A stretch of DNA of 11,117 bases from Clostridia bacterium (GTDB taxonomy: Bacteria; Bacillota_A; Clostridia; Oscillospirales; UBA929): contig BNZR01000046.1 of the NCBI GenBank assembly GCA_026001245.1, forward strand, positions 1 to 11,117, read 5' to 3'. Positions within the stretch are counted from its first letter, which is position 1. Each line of letters opens with the position of its first letter. A program made the translations under genes and the position numbers. This document shows, one piece after another, positions 9,001-11,117 of this stretch. The notes beneath the pieces were generated by a model that saw only the letters and a list, made by a program, of their open reading frames with translations, had not been told where the DNA came from and searched no databases.

Positions 9001-11117
9001 GTTACGGTCTTTGTGCCGGTTAGGGTTATCGAGTCGTGCGCCTCGTAGCTTGCCTGCGCGGCGTTGCCGACTTTGTATTGCGTATCGTTAGCGCTTCTGT
9101 AGTACAGCCCGGCTTCGTTTTGCAATGTGCCTTCGGGCGGTGCCCCCAGCGTGTTGTCAAAGCTTGACGCGCCGTTATAGGGGTTTTGGAACAGGATTTG
9201 GGCGGCCTGCTCGGGGGCGAAGCCCGGCGGGATTATCTGTTTCGCGGCGATATCGCCCGCGTGTTCCGTGCCGTAGGTCCACTTAATGCCCGTGATGTCC
9301 TTGGGGTCTACCTGGGACTTGGGGACATAGGCTACTTTTGCGGTGCTTGCCGCGTTGACGCCGAACTGGACAAAGCCCAGCTCTCCGCCCGCGAATATCG
9401 GGTATTTGGATTTATCCGCCCAGTTGTTAACGGAATCGGCAAACTGAACATTGTGCCACACGGCGGCGGCGGCATAGGGGTCGGCGCTGGTGGTGTAGCT
9501 TATTTGCACCCACATACGGTTAAAACGCGCCGTCTCGGCGTACGTAAGTTCGTCCACCTTGTAGGTTCCCGTGGTGACCATGGTTGGGTTTAGATAGTCG
9601 TAGATATTTTGGGTATAATCGGCGTGCAGACTAAGGCCGGAGGCCGGGGTTGTAAACGCGTCGATTATATACATCTCGCTAAGGGGTTCGCGGGGGCTTA
9701 TAAAGCCTGTCATGGCAAAGCCGGGCTTGTCCTGTACGTTGGTTTTAAGATATTCGTCAAGATTGGTCTGCAATGCTTGCTTTGTAAAGCGCATAGACCC
9801 AATAGCCGGCTTGCCGACGGCGGATTGCGTGGTATAGTAGCGGTGGTAGACGTAGCCGTTGCTGGTTATGGGGGAGGCGGCCGCCCCCACGCCCCGCACG
9901 TCCGCGCCTATCTCGCTTAGGAAGATAATCCCGTAGGTGGTGGAGCCATCAAACAGCCGCGCCGTGGTGTTTGCGGCAAAGCTAAACGCGCCGTCTTTGG
10001 GAATGGCTTTAAAGGTGCATGTTTGCAGGTCTTGGGCGGTTGTTCTGTCGATTGTCCATGTAAGGGTCAGGGCTTTGTATTGCGTGTTTATGGTTGCGTA
10101 GGCTCTTGGAAAGCTTGCGTAGAACTTATCGGACGGGCTGGCGAAATAGACCTGCTTTGCCGTGTCGGCCAAGCTTGCCGTGGGCGCGCCCTGCGGAAAG
10201 TCGAACAAATCGCTTGCGGTAAGGCCGTCCATCGCGTCCGCGTCTAAAACCGTCTTGCCGTTGGGCAGGATAGCATAGCCCGGCAGATAGATTGTCCCCG
10301 TAACCGTAAGTTGATCGGTGAACAGCGTGCCGGGCTGGTACGACGTGGCGCCCGAGATGTTCTTGTTAGTCGCCGTGAAGCTAAACTCGGCGTTCACGTC
10401 GTAGTCGCTGATGAATTCGACCTTATCCGTGCCGTAGATGTCGGGGATATGCACGTTTAGGTTGGTGCCTTGCGTCAGCGTCCAGCTGGTTTCGGCTTGG
10501 GCGATCAAGTTGTAGACGATTTTGCCGTCGCCGCTTGCCGCGCCGGATGTCCAGCCGGCCGTGCCGGTCGTTATGGCGTAACGTGTGTCGGTTTGCAGCA
10601 GGTCCGCCTCGATGGCAACATTGTGGCCGTTCGGCGTTGTGCCGTTGATATACTGTGCGTTCAGGCCGATTTCTATGATTTTGCCTACCACCTTAAGCTT
10701 GTCCATGTTAAGGAAGATTTCGGCGCGTTCCACGGTTTTCGTTTTCTGCGCGGCATCGGCGGTTTTCAGGTTCGCGCTTGTGCCGTCTTCATAGAACACG
10801 ATAACCTGCTTGATAGCGTCCAGCTGGGTGTAGCCGCGCAGAAGCAAATCCGAGGACGCCCCGGAGGTTGGGGTAAAGTCCAGCACGATTTTCCACGAGC
10901 CGCCGGCAAAGGTATCAGACGAGGTAACGGCAAGCGCCATCTTGATGACGGCCGTCTCGCCCGTTTTAACGGTGCTTGTCTGGTGTCCCTTGCCGTCGTT
11001 GGCGTAGAACAGCGTTACATCGCCGTTCGCGCCGGAGCTTATGATAGAGCGCGGGGCTATGGTAAGATGCGAGCTGTCGGTGTCAAGGGGCGGCACGTCT
11101 TGTCCGCCAAGAAAGGT
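81..11117 (-). CDS. Giant multi-domain Cna-B (SpaA-like) repeat surface protein, partial at both ends
   Basis: This is one uninterrupted minus-strand frame of 3,678 codons. The first in-frame start candidate is GTG at 11094-11096, but the frame continues upstream (TFLGGQD) to the window edge without a stop. No signal peptide is visible, so the true N-terminus lies outside and the GTG is probably an internal Val. Order of parts: N-terminal beta-rich region (1-1782), 15 Cna-B/prealbumin-fold domains (about 1783-3460), acidic Pro-rich linker (3461-3496), PTTA stalk (3497-3671). Several Cna-B domains carry the pilin E-box pattern YxLxETxAPxGY, for example YYLQETNAPQGY at 1970-1981. Known for the family: such proteins are exported and usually sortase-anchored to the Gram-positive cell wall, acting as adhesins or pilin-like stalks with Lys-Asn isopeptide cross-links. 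That role is inferred here. No LPXTG signal is present, and the TGA at 81-83 lies in an inverted copy of another part of the gene, so the C-terminus is not natural. No ligand can be named. Confidence 0.93.
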   Translation of the reverse strand, partial: TFLGGQDVPPLDTDSSHLTIAPRSIISSGANGDVTLFYANDGKGHQTSTVKTGETAVIKMALAVTSSDTFAGGSWKIVLDFTPTSGASSDLLLRGYTQLDAIKQVIVFYEDGTSANLKTADAAQKTKTVERAEIFLNMDKLKVVGKIIEIGLNAQYINGTTPNGHNVAIEADLLQTDTRYAITTGTAGWTSGAASGDGKIVYNLIAQAETSWTLTQGTNLNVHIPDIYGTDKVEFISDYDVNAEFSFTATNKNISGATSYQPGTLFTDQLTVTGTIYLPGYAILPNGKTVLDADAMDGLTASDLFDFPQGAPTASLADTAKQVYFASPSDKFYASFPRAYATINTQYKALTLTWTIDRTTAQDLQTCTFKAIPKDGAFSFAANTTARLFDGSTTYGIIFLSEIGADVRGVGAAASPITSNGYVYHRYYTTQSAVGKPAIGSMRFTKQALQTNLDEYLKTNVQDKPGFAMTGFISPREPLSEMYIIDAFTTPASGLSLHADYTQNIYDYLNPTMVTTGTYKVDELTYAETARFNRMWVQISYTTSADPYAAAAVWHNVQFADSVNNWADKSKYPIFAGGELGFVQFGVNAASTAKVAYVPKSQVDPKDITGIKWTYGTEHAGDIAAKQIIPPGFAPEQAAQILFQNPYNGASSFDNTLGAPPEGTLQNEAGLYYRSANDTQYKVGNAAQASYEAHDSITLTGTKTVTNATAEADPARLDKTILMAEDYLTYTVTAKNDSLRDIDFANIAFLDVPDTNFTGIPSSGQYDYVVKNSLNATTETGQVTGQYINYFLPAFDGWAKSGKTRGIFFNLSQELAGITFPDGGTISITYTLQAPSVLPSDGVLHNKYYWWTFGGGDWSWHSQGSNDAGLMLTPDKSIIPIVGLKQEVIDDQGEIARPVASRGGKVKFRVSAAHYSGEFDPALADSWITIGIEAGDSFFDFNYSTAGNMTDIDLADDLKVYLRRGDTRTELNRLNTPGEVQVYEDIDGLINGQNGYLLMGQRDEADNKQIMDEAYHRLAILVDRELNFQPGDIIEVEYEAMIAPTEINGMGVPIHNAEMGQITASLAFESNKPTGSGIAIAYKEEKYWLNGEPVAAGETAGEMRCYYLPDESRVKQYSSALILTTRTYVAADDVIPTLRLEKSVHDIKVVKWLGVERYQYLYRLAITNCTPNSALNFYYDYGAIRDLLPPGQTLNNTSSTQPYWGDADGNKVNGTPNLSGWGLGKDGRALLNATFTPNLLYRNSTIYLYYFAVDTTTTPGTLEQEEMYLLNDVAHMFMRNELDIDYFTTNGTSTTDGGVLSNAAADGGLFLSASENASASQNLRWRTFNYIHAQAPVRYSAEKVPVDIESYLFPDGQVDINGIEIPAQIPGMQTFSPGDEADLVLTIRNTGGLANVNLTGTLLTDYQVVNILPKGMTFDTMVELCVAKSYYNGSSATIEQGELTWDGGRVTLEDYEEPGDRRKVTITFNKSLNNAAGGSEAGLAPGQGLTLVFHTIVVENGTGTQVNQAYVVANETQDIYPGGVLSGQLIPKTGAQNGDPGGSWAQYGLQQAGVKTVLPFKVSSTFGLDSYEQIKDKNDSNLLATGEFGVNEYTEVRKGGLYRYVLNVNTEATQYFFEDLVVIDQVPFVGDTGVIDGRDRNSRWSPEFPASASDLNLNVMLGGADLTAQSKVQYSPKAADALSDADWANTTDDSWYDYDDPIWETVERRLIRVAVLPMAGDGSLTPSATALTDAGALRISFNMRVPQDAADGQIAWNSFGYEVLPINVMDGTSPGRLRAEPIKLGIMPTSAKVEFEKQFADTLQANKFDDVKFVIQEIDRSQTVGTSVFLKPAGRIYTVGGQNVPSADFYLDANGKITGALAAEDYIITEATLDGYKLVGFNLPQVTQVNGANVDDTYLLGLYNASFKTPIAVTAINETDLTVFSFNKIDRNGDALAGAEFTIYSAETCLPVEAVTTVTSGIGGKVKITGLVPGQTYYLQETNAPQGYKPNSTLYRFKTGGRLEEQTPLGWSEVTGNAIKNDLLQGTYKFKKTGNLPEHVNGLPGAKFELWETISPDNTVKIMDATSDANGIVTFPQLWAGEFIIYEVHAPAPYSVDPQEYKLTVTEASGVFGFTLETDPAGTIVTSIPNQSAVFNVSFRKLSDNSGMGTPSPLAGAKFKLERQNASPALVYDNGGLYYESGVLGIVTITNILPGTYKLVETEVPAGHQPLIGATLTVGDSGSVLVTVNGVEAGKQDGLYEVVNVRDGTFSFKITKNMRQPIMYGGGAAPASTLGEVQFGLFYYGMPFTPVYLNGTQVLVENDASGELRFENIPVGEYYLVETRTAPGYILNPWHTKVTITREEGVILSNTGFKEDMHNWAVLTNELNENELQFIKLDADEGYPVWGAVFTMYGESESVSANSITIPGTASAAYKVDKLEIVSGYDGVTVIHNTLRTDIPNGIYYMTETGNPLNHSGGGIYRLTVDGTLGARTLGIEQWNGASWVPVPTTIVGGQTLGIVYNTDDSNSYPGSLDLRKLVANGAAYAPANDSDLIAEYYISEYPDMSAPASVYTDAYGYIDTTGLKLQRSYYLQEATAPYGYERDLTIYRIYGLPGLQNGDPSQWAIYNATTGQEYDETYNGDTSIVFYNEQMFLDIPVRKAATLSGLYLQDAEFSLTGNGVNITGAKSDGNGVVWFHNLPVGTYTLTETQAPSGYKKAGPWTLEVTPTGAELDLQIYDKNDPDEANYPHIYNQLLSTVTRPFSFNKIASGTSLPLPDATFGLYEEQACTTLIKTATSDISGEVDFGNILVDTYYVKEINAPNNYVLSDTVYLVAVEETGAVTLEPIISGVGLGAPTNTVVNELKTRPFSFNKIASDTNLALPNAEFGLYSDDTCQTLIKTATSDNLGVVSFGNLPLGTYYVQETAAPANYVLSTQIYRVTVEETGAVTLEGAPTNTVVNELKTRPFSFNKIASDTSLALPGAEFGLYSDSNCLTLIKTATSDSLGVVDFGNLPLGTYYVQETAAPANYVLSTQIHRVVVEETGAVTLEGAPANTVVNELKTRQFSFNKIASDTSLALPNAEFGLYSDSNCLTLIKTATSDSLGVVDFGNLPLGTYYVQETAAPANYQLSTQIYRVTVEETGTVTLEGALTNTVVNELKTRPFSFNKIASDTSLALPGAEFGLYSDSNCLTLIKTATSDNLGVVSFGNLPLGTYYVQEITPPDDYLLSHTIYRVVLAETGTILLEPELSGGAYGTGTDTIVNEPEPPVIPKAMKRPFSFNKIASDTSLALPGAEFGLYSDDTCATLIGTATSDNLGIVDFGNLELGTYYVQEISAPANYVTSTQIYHVSIELFGTILLEPLKGGAVIGTGTGVSTVVNEAIIPTARLFKFDKTASETSMPLPGARFGLYSDDNCATLVKTATSSSLGVVNFGNIALGTYYVQEIKAPADYVTSEQVYRVIIAGSNTILLEPELSGGVYGAGISEVANEKIPEEPEDPEDLEDPGTPSPSPTPPIVIPSDGASPAPTTAPTTAPTTAPTTAPTTAPTTTPTTAPTTAPTTAPTTPPTTAPTTAPTTAPTTAPTTAPTTAPTTAPTTTPTTAPTTAPTTAPTTAPTTAPTTAPTTAPTTAPTTAPTTAPTTAPTTVPTTAPTTAPTTAPTTAPTTVPTTAPTTVPTTAPTTTPTTAPTTAPTTAPTTAPTT
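87..608 (-). repeat. 12-bp coding minisatellite, 43.5 copies, encoding Pro-Thr-Thr-Ala stalk
   Basis: 522 bp made of 12-bp units, each encoding PTTA on the minus strand (residues 3497-3670). The Pro and both Thr codons keep their meaning throughout, with only third-base changes. The fourth position is Ala except in seven units (three Thr, three Val, one Pro), each one base away from an Ala codon. No unit is out of frame. The plus strand is almost entirely G and T with some C and very little A. Pro/Thr-rich tracts like this commonly span the cell wall in Gram-positive anchored proteins and may be O-glycosylated; that role is inferred. The array is cut by the 86/87 join, so its true copy number and what follows it are unknown. 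Collapsed or expanded copies are likely in short-read assemblies. Confidence 0.95.
609..716 (-). other. Acidic then Ser/Pro-rich linker between the last Cna-B domain and the PTTA stalk
   Basis: Residues 3461-3496. The first half is an acidic Pro tract (EEPEDPEDLEDP). The second half is Ser/Thr/Pro (TPSPSPTPP), followed by a short IVIPSDGAS stretch leading into the repeats. Low complexity and the absence of a hydrophobic core suggest an extended, unfolded spacer. This kind of linker normally precedes the wall-spanning segment of anchored surface proteins, which places the missing anchor further downstream. Confidence 0.8.
717..2906 (-). other. C-terminal array of seven highly similar Cna-B domains (domains 9-15)
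   Basis: Residues 2731-3460. Each unit opens with FSFNKIAS (KFDKTAS in the last), continues through a LPxAxFGLY strand, a single Cys, TATSDxxGxVxFGN and TYYVQE (VKE in domain 9), and closes at an Asn before Glu (VVNE or similar). These match the Lys, catalytic Glu and Asn positions that form intramolecular isopeptide bonds in Cna-B folds. Visible triads: K2739/E2790/N2834, K2845/E2896/N2932, K2943/E2994/N3030, K3041/E3092/N3128, K3139/E3190/N3234, K3253/E3304/N3350, K3364/E3415/N3459. The family match is clear by eye (Pfam Cna_B or SpaA prealbumin-like fold). Bond formation is inferred. Domains 9, 13, 14 and 15 carry a longer loop before the final Asn (for example LEPELSGGAYG). Confidence 0.9.
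1392..2585 (-). repeat. Four near-identical 294-bp tandem units encoding Cna-B domains 10-13
   Basis: Residues 2838-3235. The motif Lys spacing is exactly 98 residues (K2845, K2943, K3041, K3139), a 294-bp DNA period. The same spacing is visible in the DNA, where the NELKTR junction recurs near 1692, 1986 and 2280. Adjacent units differ at only a few residues, for example RPFSF against RQFSF and PNAEF against PGAEF. The fourth unit has a longer C-terminal loop. High identity at DNA level, including third positions, points to recent in-frame duplication or gene conversion, and makes the copy number unreliable in assemblies. Confidence 0.9.
2907..5363 (-). other. Array of seven divergent Cna-B/SpaA-like domains (domains 2-8)
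   Basis: Residues 1912-2730. Seven units of about 100-135 residues follow the same plan as the C-terminal array but differ in sequence and loops. Apparent Lys/Glu/Asn triads: K1921/E1974/N2014; K2025/E2080/N2123; K2134/E2194/N2237; K2246 or K2249/E2315/N2358; K2369/E2441/N2495; K2510/E2567/N2622; K2633/E2681/N2725. E-box-like segments are well kept in most units (YYLQETNAPQGY, YYLVETRTAPGY, YYLQEATAPYGY, YTLTETQAPSGY). The unit with E2441 is poorest, with MTETGNPLNHSG in place of the AP-x-GY part. The domains probably form a rigid rod that projects the N-terminal region from the cell. Domain boundaries are approximate. Confidence 0.85.
5364..5750 (-). other. Divergent first Cna-B-like domain (domain 1)
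   Basis: Residues 1783-1911. It starts VEFEKQFAD, carries DVKFVIQE where other units have GAxFxLY, then DYIITEATLDGY as a weak E-box, and ends TAINETD. Candidate isopeptide residues are K1790, E1863 and N1910. The order of elements fits a Cna-B fold, but the sequence is distant from the later domains, with a longer middle section (residues 1815-1850). It could be a related prealbumin-like domain without the bond. Confidence 0.6.
5751..6566 (-). other. Beta-rich module with an ID-VP-GDTG motif, before the Cna-B array
   Basis: Residues 1511-1782. After a glycine-rich spacer (KTGAQNGDPGGSW) comes FKVSSTFGLDSYEQIK, then YTEVRKGGLYRYVLNVNT, then VVIDQVPFVGDTG and RDRNSRWSPEF. The motif of a D-x-hydrophobic-P strand, a GDTG turn and an Arg-x-Ser segment is one I associate with Ig-like or DUF11-related modules of large Bacillota and Actinomycetota surface proteins. 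The exact family assignment is uncertain. It ends with ALRISFNMRVP and a Gly/Asn-containing strand (SFGYEVLP). It probably contributes a folded head or neck domain. Confidence 0.5.
6567..7106 (-). other. DUF11-like beta-sandwich module
   Basis: Residues 1331-1510. The pattern FSPGDEADLVLTIRNTGG, then a strand ending VVNILPKGMTFD, then GLTLVFHTIVV, then VNQAYVVANET resembles the DUF11 type of repeat: a beta-strand with Asn-Thr/Gly, a leucine-Pro-x-Gly turn, and an N-x-A strand near the end. DUF11 modules are common in bacterial cell-surface proteins and are usually structural. The assignment is by eye and moderately confident. Confidence 0.55.
7107..9026 (-). other. Middle N-terminal region with beta-sandwich-like modules of unassigned family
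   Basis: Residues 691-1330. At least three modules can be suggested. Residues 691-870 open with LTGTKTVTN, then YLTYTVTAKNDS, FLDVP and ISITYTLQAP, like a DUF11 or fimbrial isopeptide-type domain. Residues 871-1130 contain GGKVKFRVSAAHYSG and FQPGDIIEVEYEAMI. Residues 1131-1330 contain LRLEKSVHDIK, YQYLYRLAITN and LPPGQTLNN. Alternating hydrophobic residues and many Asn-Gly/Asp-Gly turns indicate beta structure; no catalytic motif is seen. Most of this stretch has a lower GC content than the rest of the gene. Confidence 0.5.
7664..7749 (-). repeat. Parental copy of the 86-bp inverted repeat
   Basis: This segment is in frame within the large gene (residues 1117-1145, TTRTYVAADD through HDIKVVK) and continues without disturbance into flanking coding sequence on both sides. 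It is therefore the native copy, and the one at 1-86 is the displaced one. It lies within the lower-GC block of the gene. Confidence 0.93.
9027..11117 (-). other. Unrecognised N-terminal region, start missing
   Basis: About 690 residues from the window edge to residue 690. Beta-type, Thr/Ala/Gly-rich sequence with few charged helices. Examples are VKTGETAVIKMALAV with SWKIVLDFTP near residues 43-76, and FYASFPRAYATINTQYKAL with LTLTWTIDR near 325-351. I recognise no family. By position it would be the most exposed end of the rod, so it is the best candidate for a ligand-binding head, but nothing in the sequence identifies a ligand. No export signal is visible because the true start lies beyond 11117. 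Confidence 0.5.

Noticed and set aside
11094..11096. GTG as the natural start codon
   Set aside because: The frame stays open upstream to 11117, no signal peptide follows the GTG, and no ribosome binding site can be seen in the 21 bases available.

Overview
The window holds part of one giant gene on the minus strand and nothing else that I can support as a gene. The reading frame is open from the right edge (11117) down to a TGA at 81-83. It gives 3,678 visible residues of a secreted, modular surface protein: a long beta-rich N-terminal part, then about 15 Cna-B/SpaA-type prealbumin-fold domains, an acidic Pro-rich linker, and a Pro-Thr-Thr-Ala repeat stalk. Residue numbers in this annotation count from the GTG at 11094-11096 (residue 1), which is probably an internal Val rather than the true start. 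The architecture is typical of sortase-anchored adhesins or pilin-like stalk proteins of Bacillota, probably a Clostridia-type or gut-associated lineage. GC is moderate to high, roughly 55-60% over most of the gene. No taxonomic marker is present, so the organism call is tentative.

Layout along the protein, which reads from right to left in the window. 11117-9027 is an unrecognised N-terminal region with no signal peptide in view. 9026-7107 holds beta-sandwich-like modules, much of it in a block of lower GC. 7106-6567 is a DUF11-like module. 6566-5751 is a module with an ID-x-VP-x-x-GDTG motif. 5750-2907 holds eight divergent Cna-B domains. 2906-717 holds seven very similar Cna-B domains, four of which form a 294-bp-period DNA tandem repeat. 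716-609 is the linker. 608-87 is a 12-bp minisatellite of 43.5 copies encoding PTTA.

The most important observation is at the left edge. Bases 1-86 are an exact reverse-complement copy of 7664-7749, from the middle of the same gene, and they are joined directly to the last minisatellite unit. The apparent stop codon (81-83) lies inside this inverted piece. The annotated C-terminus is therefore not the natural end of the protein, which explains why no LPXTG-type sorting signal, membrane helix or positive tail is seen. The join has the form of an inverted chimera, from assembly or amplification, or of a real local rearrangement. The sequence alone cannot decide between them. With the N-terminus also open, the real gene is longer than what is visible at both ends.

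I found no tRNA, rRNA, CRISPR array, insertion sequence, promoter or terminator, and no sign of an enzymatic or defence system.
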